Positions 26,469 to 33,606 of a stretch of 64,000 nt of DNA are shown here, in pieces. Positions within the stretch are counted from its first letter, which is position 1, and each line of letters opens with the position of its first letter. This DNA comes from Pseudanabaena sp. PCC 7367. GTDB taxonomy: Bacteria > Cyanobacteriota > Cyanobacteriia > Pseudanabaenales > Pseudanabaenaceae. The notes below the pieces were generated by a model. That model searched no databases and was not told the origin of the DNA. It saw nothing but the letters and a program-made list of their open reading frames with translations. The translations under genes and the position numbers were made by a program. The stretch is from positions 4,164,001-4,228,000 of the forward strand of contig NC_019701.1 in NCBI RefSeq assembly GCF_000317065.1. The letters run 5' to 3'.

Positions 26469-27604
26469 TAGCTTGCTACTCCTGTAACCAAAACTAAGGA
26501 AGGAATACTGATGGGATACAATGAAAATAGCCAGGGTGCTTGCCAGGAGATAGCTCCACCGCCAAAGGCTGCTTCTAAATTGGCAGCATTTTGCCGCATG
26601 ATGGTGAAGTAATAATCCGGCTCCATGGCTGCTTCTGTTCCCGTTTCCAGTGGGTCAAATATGCTCACCTGTAGATCTAAATCCTTGGCTAGGGCAGCAA
26701 AAGCACTTTCACCTATTTGCGGCTCAGCTAGTAATGTTTTTAAATTGGACTCAGCCACCACATCAATCACATTTTTAACATCTTCCGGCGAAGGATTCTC
26801 TTCCGGTGTATCCACTAAAAACTCAGCAGCCAGACCATAACTATCGGCAAAATAGGGAGCGAAATCATGATAAGCAACAAAGGTTTGACCAGCATAGGGG
26901 GCTAGCTGAGTAGCAATCTCCGCATCTAGAGCCTGCAATTCGGCAATATAGGCCGCTGCATTCTCTTCGTATTCCTCGGCACCGGCCGGATCGATCGCAA
27001 TCAAACCGTCCCTAATGTTCTCCACCTGCATGATTGCTCGTTTGGGATCAAGCCATACGTGGGGATTATGTTCTCCATGTGAGTGGTGTCCCGCATGTTC
27101 TTCTTGATCATGTTCATCATGTTCATCATGTTCATCAGCATGATTATGCTCTTTGTTGTCTTCCTGGTGTTCATCATGCTCTTCTTCTATATCCGCGCTG
27201 GCGATCGTGGGGATACCCTCACTGGTATCAATAATGATTAGATCTGGATTTTCAGCATTGGCCACCATGTCATCTAGAAAAGCTTCCATTTCTAAACCGT
27301 TTTGCACCAAAACATCTGCCTGTGCCAGTTTAATTACATCATCAGGCTTAGCTTGATAATCATGGGGACTAGTATTAGAGGGGATCAGGCTAATCACCTC
27401 AGTCCGATCGCCTGCTACGGCTTTAGTAAACTGGGTGATCGGCAAAATCGTAGTTACTACTTGTAGTTGTTCTGCGTTACTGCCAATATCAACCGGGCTC
27501 GACTGTTCTGATGTTGAAGGCGCAGAGGTGCAACCGACTAAACTAAGCAATAATGCGGCGATCGCGCACCTGGATTGACGGGGCAATATTTTAATTTTTT
27601 TCAT
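26468..27604 (-). CDS. znuA: Zinc ABC transporter substrate-binding lipoprotein ZnuA
   Basis: A cluster A-I periplasmic binding protein that captures Zn2+ for ZnuBC. A lipoprotein signal ends at the lipobox LVGC (Cys25), followed by a Ser/Thr linker. Between about 146 and 182 there is a long His/Asp/Glu-rich loop (HDEHDEHDQEEHAGHHSHGE), encoded partly by a perfect 9-bp DNA repeat around 27110-27140. Such loops are typical of zinc rather than manganese receptors. Metal-ligand segments include SPHDYQAKPDD, NPHVWLDPKRA and VAYHDFAPYFA, consistent with three His ligands. At 378 residues it is slightly long because of the loop. It is the first gene of the operon, behind a Zur-like operator. Confidence 0.93.
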   Translation of the reverse strand: MKKIKILPRQSRCAIAALLLSLVGCTSAPSTSEQSSPVDIGSNAEQLQVVTTILPITQFTKAVAGDRTEVISLIPSNTSPHDYQAKPDDVIKLAQADVLVQNGLEMEAFLDDMVANAENPDLIIIDTSEGIPTIASADIEEEHDEHQEDNKEHNHADEHDEHDEHDQEEHAGHHSHGEHNPHVWLDPKRAIMQVENIRDGLIAIDPAGAEEYEENAAAYIAELQALDAEIATQLAPYAGQTFVAYHDFAPYFADSYGLAAEFLVDTPEENPSPEDVKNVIDVVAESNLKTLLAEPQIGESAFAALAKDLDLQVSIFDPLETGTEAAMEPDYYFTIMRQNAANLEAAFGGGAISWQAPWLFSLYPISIPSLVLVTGVAS

Positions 27605-27631
27605 ATGCGTAACAAGTAGGCAACCGTTTTT

Positions 27632-27646
27632 TGATAACGATTCTCA
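27632..27646 (-). promoter_or_regulatory. Zur-box-like operator of znuACB
   Basis: TGATAACGATTCTCA is a 7-1-7 imperfect palindrome that matches the general Zur-box pattern (TGATAAN-N-ATTNTCA), 28 bp upstream of the znuA ATG. Zur would repress the operon at high zinc. The call rests on pattern and position. Confidence 0.7.
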
Positions 27647-27856
27647 TTTTCGTATGATTGTATAAGCAGAGTTTCTACCTGTCAATCGCCCAGGTGCTTG
27701 ATTACTAAATATTTTATATTTTGCCCCAAACCTAGTTCCTTGCAGTTGAGAGCAGCTTAAATTACTCAGGCTTTTGTTAAGCTTGAGTTGTACAGGTAAA
27801 GGAGAATGGATCTAGGTTTTGATGGTAGTCTTATGGGCTCAGCACTAATGAAAAAA

Positions 27857-27930
27857 TGGACACAACTGGACTCGAACCAGTGACCCCCACGATGTCAACG
27901 TGGTGCTCTAACCAACTGAGCTATGCGTCC
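27857..27930 (-). tRNA. tRNA-Val (anticodon GAC)
   Basis: The minus strand folds into a complete cloverleaf of 74 nt. The acceptor is GGACGCA/TGTGTCC with one G-U pair and discriminator A. The D-arm is AGCTCAGTTGGTTAGAGC. The anticodon stem CCACG/CGTGG encloses TTGACAT, giving anticodon GAC. The T-arm carries GTTCGAGTC. The CCA end is not encoded. A run of six T residues follows on the minus strand and may act in termination. Confidence 0.95.
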
Positions 27931-28046
27931 ATCAGGTTTTTCATCATATCATAACTATTATCAAGAGTTGAGCTTTTGCCGTTATAATTCTTAGCCCCCC
28001 TCAAAACTATGGTATAAGATATCAGCCAAGAGTTAGGAGAGTGTAG

Positions 28047-28094
28047 ATGAGTCAGATAGAAGCACTAATTGATGACCCTGTCTCGAAAAAATAG
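28047..28094 (+). pseudogene. Truncated start of an interrupted ORF (15 codons)
   Basis: An ATG at 28047 with a GGAG-type ribosome-binding site about 9 bp upstream reads MSQIEALIDDPVSKK and then stops. The last codons run into the presumed left end of the IS3 remnant. This looks like the first codons of a native gene cut by the insertion. I did not find its continuation on the other side of the element, so it may have been deleted. It could also be chance. Confidence 0.3.
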
Positions 28095-28540
28095 ACACTC
28101 CGCAAGAGTTGAAAATATAGGCGGCTGTCCAAATGACAAAAAAAGGACATCGGCTATTTACAGCCGAGCAGAAAGCCGAAGCAGTAGCGATCGTAAACAG
28201 CCCAGACAAGCCAATCAGCCAGGTGGCAAGGGATCTGGGTATGGAGTGCCAGTGCTGATTACTGATTACCAAATTACCAATCTGCGCTCAAACATGCTGG
28301 TATATCCACTAGTATGAGCCGTCGAGCTAATTGCTGGGCTAATGCAGTAGCGGAAAGCTTTTTGGGTACGCTCAAGACAGAGTTGATCCAGCACAGGATT
28401 TTCGCAACCAGGGCAGCGGCCAGAACCACCATTGCTGAATGGATTGAGGTGTTTTACAATCGGCAATGCATTCATTCTACGATTGGCTTTGTACCACCAG
28501 TACAGTTTGAAGAGGAGAAGAGGATTATTGGCTCTCTCTT
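28073..28540 (+). mobile_element. IS3-family element remnant (internally deleted)
   Basis: The left part begins near TGACCCTGTCTCG (28073) and carries the first 38 codons of an IS3-type orfA in a good frame (28133-28258). This is joined directly to the 3' part of orfB. All of the central transposase, including the first two catalytic acidic residues, is missing. The right end is lost: OrfB homology stops after VQFEEEKR near 28530 with no terminal repeat seen. The junction contains a short GATTAC-type expansion also present in the second remnant at 42.1-42.3 kb. The element cannot be active. Confidence 0.8.
28133..28258 (+). pseudogene. IS3-type OrfA fragment (N-terminal 41 aa)
   Basis: The frame reads MTKKGHRLFTAEQKAEAVAI and continues through ISQVARDLGME, the first helix-turn-helix helices of an IS3-family OrfA. 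It then meets a stop after three unrelated codons. Intact OrfA is about 90-100 residues, so more than half is missing. Confidence 0.75.
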
Positions 28541-28586
28541 GAACAAACCGCTTAAACCAACCGTTCTCTTTTTTTGGGAAGGTTAA
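28259..28586 (+). pseudogene. IS3-type OrfB fragment (C-terminal, DDE end)
   Basis: After the deletion junction the sequence reads QSALKHAGISTSMSRRANCW in one frame. It continues through NAVAESFLGTLKTEL, which holds the final catalytic Glu of the DDE triad, and FYNRQCIHSTIGFVPPVQF. The two upstream catalytic Asp residues are missing. The longest open frame starts at 28314, and its last 15 residues (from IIGSLL) do not look like transposase and are encoded by flanking DNA. Confidence 0.8.
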
Positions 28587-28706
28587 GGCCAAGTCCGAAA
28601 TCTGCGGTAAGAAAACTTCAAAAGCATGGGTTGTAGCACGAATGCTCCTGCTAGTTGTAAATGATATTGTGATCATATCCATTTGGTGTAGAGGTGCAAA
28701 GAAGAT

Positions 28707-30338
28707 ATGCAGCAAGGACTTAGGATCAATCAATTTGTGCTAGGTGGTTTTGGAATCGTGGTTCTAATCGCTGGGATTGCCAGTTTTGTGTCACAATCGA
28801 CTACCAATTCCCTAGAAGAATCGAACGAATGGGTAATTCACACCTACCAGGTTGAAACCCAATTAAGAGCTTTGGAAAAACTTCTAGTGGATGCGGAGAC
28901 TGGTCAGAGGGGTTTTGTGATTACTGGTAAAGAGCAATATTTGCAGCCCTATAATGCCGCTAGAGATGTTCTGGACGACGAAGTTAGTAGTTTGCGAGAT
29001 AAGATCTCAGATAACCCAGCCCAGGTGGCGCGGCTGGATGCGGTGGTCGACCTAATCGATCAAAAACTGGCTGAATTAGCAGAAACGATCGCGTTAAAAC
29101 GGGTTGGCCAAGAGGAAGAAATGCTGGCTATAATTCTTTCTGATCAAGGTAAAATTTTTCAGGATCAGATTATTGAAGGCCTAGAGGAGATGATCCAGAT
29201 AGAAGCTGAACTCCTAGAGGAGCGAAATCAGCGTAGGCAGGAGATTGTAGCTCTATCTCGGCTGATGAATTGGGGCAGTTTTCTGGCTGTTTTAGCGATC
29301 GCAGCAATTATTTCATTGATCATTATTCGTATCATTGGCCGCAATTTAAGTCTTTCCTTGAAAAATGCGTTTAACGTTGCCGACAAGGTGGCGGCGGGCG
29401 ATCTGACCCCCCAAGTAGAAACAACCGCCAGTGATGAAATTGGCAAGCTGATGGCGGCACTGGGTAGCATGATTGAGCAGTTAAACTCCCTGGTTGCCCA
29501 GGTACAACGATCGGGGATTCAGGTCACTACTTCTTCTACCCAAATTGCGGCTTCTGGCAAGCAACTGGAAGCAACGATGACAGAGCAAATTGCTGCCACC
29601 AATGAAACTGCTAGCACGGCGATGGAGATTGCCGTCACCTCTCAAGAATTGGTACAGACCATGGAGTCGGTTGTGACCCTGTTACAAAATACCACTGATG
29701 CTGCTGCCGGTAGCCAAACTGATCTGGCGCGAATGGAATCGACCATGAGTCAACTGGTACAAGCAACTAATTCGATCGCGGCAAAACTGGGCGCAATTAG
29801 CGAAAAAGCCAATAATATTAATAATGTGGTGGTGACAATTACCAAAGTTGCCGATCAAACCAATTTATTATCGCTAAATGCGGCGATCGAGGCTGAGAAA
29901 GCCGGGGAATATGGGGCAGGTTTTGCCGTCGTTGCCCGCGAAATTCGTCGCTTAGCTGACCAAACTGCGGTTGCTACTCTCGATATTGAGCAATTGGTGA
30001 AGGATATGCAATCATCGGTTTCCACCGGCGTAATGGAAATGGATAAGTTTTCTACAGAGGTGGCGCAAAGCGTGGGCGATGTGCAAAATGTGAGTTTTCA
30101 GGTGGCTGGTATTATTGCCCAGGTGCAAGATTTGGGGCCACGATTTGAGTCGGTGAATCAGGGCATGGAAAACCAAGCAGAGGGGGCGCAACAAATTGGC
30201 GATGCGATGTCGCAATTGCGGGATACTTCTGAGCAAACCACTGGTTCGCTGCGGGGGATTAATTTGGCGATCGCCGACCTGAATAATGCTGCCCAGGGAT
30301 TGCAACAGGAAATTTCTCGCTTTAAGATCAAGTCCTAA
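28707..30338 (+). CDS. Methyl-accepting chemotaxis protein, CHASE3-HAMP-MCP (WspA-like receptor 1)
   Basis: Membrane receptor of the chemosensory cluster. A first membrane segment (about 8-28) is followed by an extracytoplasmic helical CHASE3-type domain with the hallmark DAETGQRGFVITG (about 61-75). A second membrane segment (about 187-210) leads to HAMP (about 212-265) and an MCP signalling domain. The hairpin tip reads KVADQTNLLSLNAAIEAEKA, followed by AREIRRLADQTAVATLDIEQ and STGVMEMDKF. I associate those stretches with the WspA receptor class rather than flagellar MCPs. At 543 residues it is complete. It is the first gene of the chemosensory cluster, directly after the IS3 remnant. Confidence 0.93.
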   Translation: MQQGLRINQFVLGGFGIVVLIAGIASFVSQSTTNSLEESNEWVIHTYQVETQLRALEKLLVDAETGQRGFVITGKEQYLQPYNAARDVLDDEVSSLRDKISDNPAQVARLDAVVDLIDQKLAELAETIALKRVGQEEEMLAIILSDQGKIFQDQIIEGLEEMIQIEAELLEERNQRRQEIVALSRLMNWGSFLAVLAIAAIISLIIIRIIGRNLSLSLKNAFNVADKVAAGDLTPQVETTASDEIGKLMAALGSMIEQLNSLVAQVQRSGIQVTTSSTQIAASGKQLEATMTEQIAATNETASTAMEIAVTSQELVQTMESVVTLLQNTTDAAAGSQTDLARMESTMSQLVQATNSIAAKLGAISEKANNINNVVVTITKVADQTNLLSLNAAIEAEKAGEYGAGFAVVAREIRRLADQTAVATLDIEQLVKDMQSSVSTGVMEMDKFSTEVAQSVGDVQNVSFQVAGIIAQVQDLGPRFESVNQGMENQAEGAQQIGDAMSQLRDTSEQTTGSLRGINLAIADLNNAAQGLQQEISRFKIKS

Positions 30339-30379
30339 TTTAATTTCTCAGGATCACGATTAGGTTCTGGACAGATAAA

Positions 30380-30445
30380 ACTATATCAGTGCTGGAAAAA
30401 CCATGGGCAATGATTACTGGAACCAACTTTAGGTGTATGGGGCAA
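30380..30445 (+). pseudogene. Relic of the start of a WspD-like cheW gene
   Basis: ATG 30403 begins ATGGGCAATGATTACTGGAA, then a 2-bp frameshift, then GTGTATGGGGCAATCGCC. This mirrors the start of the intact cheW gene at 32890 (ATGAGCAATGATTGCTGGAA, then GCGTATGGGGCGATCGCA). The similarity extends some 20 bp upstream of both ATGs. In frame it would read M-G-N-D-Y-W-N-Q before a TAG. It sits at the same place relative to receptor 1 as the intact gene does to receptor 2, so it is a decayed tandem-duplication copy. Nothing of the later gene body remains. Confidence 0.7.
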
Positions 30446-30586
30446 TCGCCTCCTCTAATCTCTGCATTCGCTAATTTAATCTATCCCCTCCATCGACAAT
30501 TCCCCACCCCCAGACAACCAATTATTTCGCTAAGGTTGCGCTAGGGTTTCGCTAAGTTATGGTCATCTTTATCAACAAATTGTCCT

Positions 30587-32725
30587 ATGTTAAAGCTATT
30601 GCGGTCTCAATCCCTTCTCATGCGTGGGATTGCCATTTTTGTGCCTCTGTTGTTAGCTAATAGTGGCTTGTTTATGCTGATCCATCGTAACCAGTTGCAA
30701 GCGGAAAAAGAAAACCTTGCCACGCGCACTGCTAGACAAATCGAGCAGAGGAAACTTGCCTTATTGGGGGGGGTTCGGGAAGTTGTGGCGGATCTTAATT
30801 TTCTGGCCAATCATTCAGATATCAGCACCCTGGGCGCATCGCTGCTCCAACCACCAGATGATGGGGAAACTGTGACAATCTTCGTCAATAGTCTGCGCCA
30901 AAAATTAAACCGCGACTTTTTTCTATTTGTCGATCAAAAAAAGTTATATACAATGGTTCGACTTATCGATCGCCAAGGACAAGAGATAGTTAGAATTAAC
31001 CTCAATTCAACCAATGAACGTCCTGAGGTAACGCCGATCGATGAACTACAAGATAAGTCTTCTCGGTACTACTTTCAAGAGACAATCCAGCTAGGGAAAA
31101 ATGAAATTTTTATTTCTCCATTCGATCTCGCTAAGGATCTCGGAAAGGTAAAGCGCCCCTTCCTTCCGGTGATTAGGTTTTCTACCCCTGTTTATAGTGC
31201 ACAAGATGACAAAGCTGGCATTTTGATCCTCAGTGTGTTTGGCGAAATTTTGCTCAACGAAATCGATCAACGCGAAACAGGCAATGAAGAAGAAGGACAA
31301 ACGAATGAATTTATGCTCCTCAACGCCGAAGGTTATTGGTTAAAGGGCTTAACCCCCGAAGACGAGTGGGGGTTTATGTTTGACCAAGGCCAGGATCGCA
31401 CCTTTGCCAATGCCTACCCCCAAGTTTGGCAGAGCATGCAGACCGAAGTAACTGGGCATATCGAAACCACTGCAGGGCTATTTATTTTTAGCAATATCTC
31501 ACTTCTAGCCGAAGTGCAAAAAATTACCAATCAAGCAGTCAGAGGGGTTAATGTGGATGGTAGTGCAAGCTACAGTTGGCGAATTGTTGCCTACGTTTCC
31601 CCCCAGACATTGGCTGGCTTATCCAACCAGATTTATGCTCAACTTTTGCCCATATACCTTGGCATTGTTGCCATCCTGGCTATTGCTACTCTGATTATTT
31701 TAAGACAGTTACAGGCGGCCGAAAAAACTCAAGCCCGCATCGATGTCGGGGTGATGGCGGCTGAGAAAATTGCGGCAGGCGATCTGACAGTTCACTTTGA
31801 TACCGTCGACACCAGCGATGGGCTCAATCGGCTATTTGAGGCATTTGAGTATACGACCCAAAGTCTGAGCAAATTGATTGGGCAGGTGCAGCGGTCTGGG
31901 GTTGAGGTGACCACATCTAGCACCCAACTAGCTTCCAACAGCCAACAGCTCCAAGCTACTATGACTGAACAGGTTGCCACCACCAGCGAAATTATGTCCA
32001 CAACCCAGCAAATTGCTGCCACATCTGAAGAATTATCCAAAAACGTCAGTCGGGTTGCTGACGAGGTTGCTACCACTGCGTTTACTGCGGATCAGGGGCT
32101 GTCTGAATTGCAACAAATGAAACAAACGATTCAGCAACTGTCCGCTGCCACCGCGGCGATCGCCAATCGGCTGGGATTGATCAGCGAACGGGCAAATATG
32201 ATTAATATGGTTGTCACTACGATTACCAAAGTTGCCGACCAAACCAATCTGCTCTCTTTGAATGCGGCGATCGAAGCCGAAAAAGCGGGTGAATATGGCG
32301 CTGGCTTCTCGGTGGTGGCCAGAGAAATTCGCCGTCTGGCCGATCAAACTGCCGTTGCTACCCTGGAGATCGAAACGATGGTAAATGAGATGCAGTCTGC
32401 TGTTTCCACTGGGGTGATGGAAATGGATAAATTCACCCAGGAGGTTAACCAGAGCGTGAATAGTATTGAAAGCATTAGCCAGCAGGTCGCGCTGGTAATT
32501 GAGCAAGTGCAAAACCTGACTCCCAAGTTTGCCGAGATTAATCAAGGGAGCGAGAACCAATCCCTGGGAGCACAGCAAATTAGCGAGGCGATGGGGCAAC
32601 TGAATGACGCTTCCCAACAAACTGCTAAGTCTATGCAAGATGGCACTAATACGATCGCTAACTTGCAACAGGTTGTGCAAGGACTGCAACAGGAAATTTC
32701 CCGCTTTAAGATGGCTCAAGGCTAG
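30587..32725 (+). CDS. Methyl-accepting chemotaxis protein, Cache-HAMP-MCP (WspA-like receptor 2)
   Basis: Second receptor of the cluster, 712 residues. Membrane segment 1 (about 8-30) precedes a large extracytoplasmic region of about 320 residues with double-Cache character (MVRLIDRQGQEIVRIN, SRYYFQETIQLGKNEIFISP, FMLLNAEGYWLKG). Segment 2 lies at about 354-376, followed by HAMP and an MCP domain nearly identical in motif content to receptor 1 (KVADQTNLLSLNAAIEAEKA, AREIRRLADQTAVATLEIE, STGVMEMDKF). The two MCP halves are clearly paralogous while the sensor domains are unrelated. This indicates duplication of the signalling half with a swap of the input domain. Cache domains usually bind small organic ligands; the ligand here is unknown. 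Confidence 0.92.
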   Translation: MLKLLRSQSLLMRGIAIFVPLLLANSGLFMLIHRNQLQAEKENLATRTARQIEQRKLALLGGVREVVADLNFLANHSDISTLGASLLQPPDDGETVTIFVNSLRQKLNRDFFLFVDQKKLYTMVRLIDRQGQEIVRINLNSTNERPEVTPIDELQDKSSRYYFQETIQLGKNEIFISPFDLAKDLGKVKRPFLPVIRFSTPVYSAQDDKAGILILSVFGEILLNEIDQRETGNEEEGQTNEFMLLNAEGYWLKGLTPEDEWGFMFDQGQDRTFANAYPQVWQSMQTEVTGHIETTAGLFIFSNISLLAEVQKITNQAVRGVNVDGSASYSWRIVAYVSPQTLAGLSNQIYAQLLPIYLGIVAILAIATLIILRQLQAAEKTQARIDVGVMAAEKIAAGDLTVHFDTVDTSDGLNRLFEAFEYTTQSLSKLIGQVQRSGVEVTTSSTQLASNSQQLQATMTEQVATTSEIMSTTQQIAATSEELSKNVSRVADEVATTAFTADQGLSELQQMKQTIQQLSAATAAIANRLGLISERANMINMVVTTITKVADQTNLLSLNAAIEAEKAGEYGAGFSVVAREIRRLADQTAVATLEIETMVNEMQSAVSTGVMEMDKFTQEVNQSVNSIESISQQVALVIEQVQNLTPKFAEINQGSENQSLGAQQISEAMGQLNDASQQTAKSMQDGTNTIANLQQVVQGLQQEISRFKMAQG

Positions 32726-32889
32726 CGAATATATGGCAGTAGGCTGTCATACAATGTTGCATAAGATTGTATAAGATTGCATAGATGAGATGGTTACTAG
32801 ATTCGAACTGCTTAGGGTATTTGCCTTCAGCCCAAGCCCTGACTGAGTGCCTGGAAACATAGAAAAACGCATCAGCGATAGGTAAGACC

Positions 32890-33606
32890 ATGAGCAATGA
32901 TTGCTGGAATCAAATAGGCGTATGGGGCGATCGCACTTGCCCAGAATTAGCCAACTTTACCCATTGCCGCAATTGCTCGGTCTATGCCAAGGCCGGACGT
33001 GGATTGCTAGAGCGCGCAGTCACCACAGCATATATGCAGGAATGGACAAATCTGCTAGCCAAGCCTAGTGCTGAACGCGGGGGGCAACGATCGGGCGAAA
33101 CGATCGCAGTGGCAATTTTTCGATTGGGACGCGAATGGCTAGCACTGCCCGCGAACCTATTTAAGCAAGTAACATCGCCGGAGCCGGTGCATATCCTGCC
33201 CCATCGCAGCAATCAAATTTTGCGCGGTATTGTCAATGTGCGCGGTCAGCTATTGTTATGCATCTCCTTGGCCGATCTGTTGCATGTGGAAAAAGCGACC
33301 CCGACGATCGCTAATAGTTCCATCGCTAAAACCACGACCACTGACGTAGCGATCAGTAAAGATGTCAGCCCGATCGTATATCGGCGCTTGCTGGTAATTG
33401 CCCAACAGGGTGAAGACTGGGCCTTTGAGGTGGACGAATTTTATGGCATTCAACGATTTGCCAGCGAAGAACTGCGATCGGCGCCGACAGTGGTAGCCTC
33501 AGCCACCGAGACCTATACCCGCTGCATTGTACCCTGGCAAGCTAGAAACGTTAACTATCTGGATGCACAACGGCTATTGCAGACCTTAACCGAAAAAATC
33601 CTATGA
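32890..33606 (+). CDS. CheW-domain coupling protein, WspD-like with N-terminal Cys motif
   Basis: Scaffold linking receptors to the CheA-type kinase. The N-terminal 45 residues carry four cysteines in CWNQIGVWGDRTCPELANF followed by HCRNCSVY, a motif I know from WspD-type CheW proteins. It could bind a metal, possibly Zn. Residues about 72-235 are a CheW domain with the strand pairs typical of the fold (FRLGREWLALPANLFKQV, GIVNVRGQLLLCISLADLL). A Thr/Ile/Ser insertion lies near 140-155. It ends in an ATGA overlap with the CheA-type kinase gene at 33603, so translation is coupled. A relic copy of its start lies at 30.4 kb. Confidence 0.9.
   Translation: MSNDCWNQIGVWGDRTCPELANFTHCRNCSVYAKAGRGLLERAVTTAYMQEWTNLLAKPSAERGGQRSGETIAVAIFRLGREWLALPANLFKQVTSPEPVHILPHRSNQILRGIVNVRGQLLLCISLADLLHVEKATPTIANSSIAKTTTTDVAISKDVSPIVYRRLLVIAQQGEDWAFEVDEFYGIQRFASEELRSAPTVVASATETYTRCIVPWQARNVNYLDAQRLLQTLTEKIL

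Noticed and set aside
28266-28733. 155-codon minus-strand frame across the IS3 remnant
   Set aside because: Antisense to the OrfB fragment for most of its length; the part beyond the remnant (ATTHAFEVFLPQ...) matches nothing I recognise.
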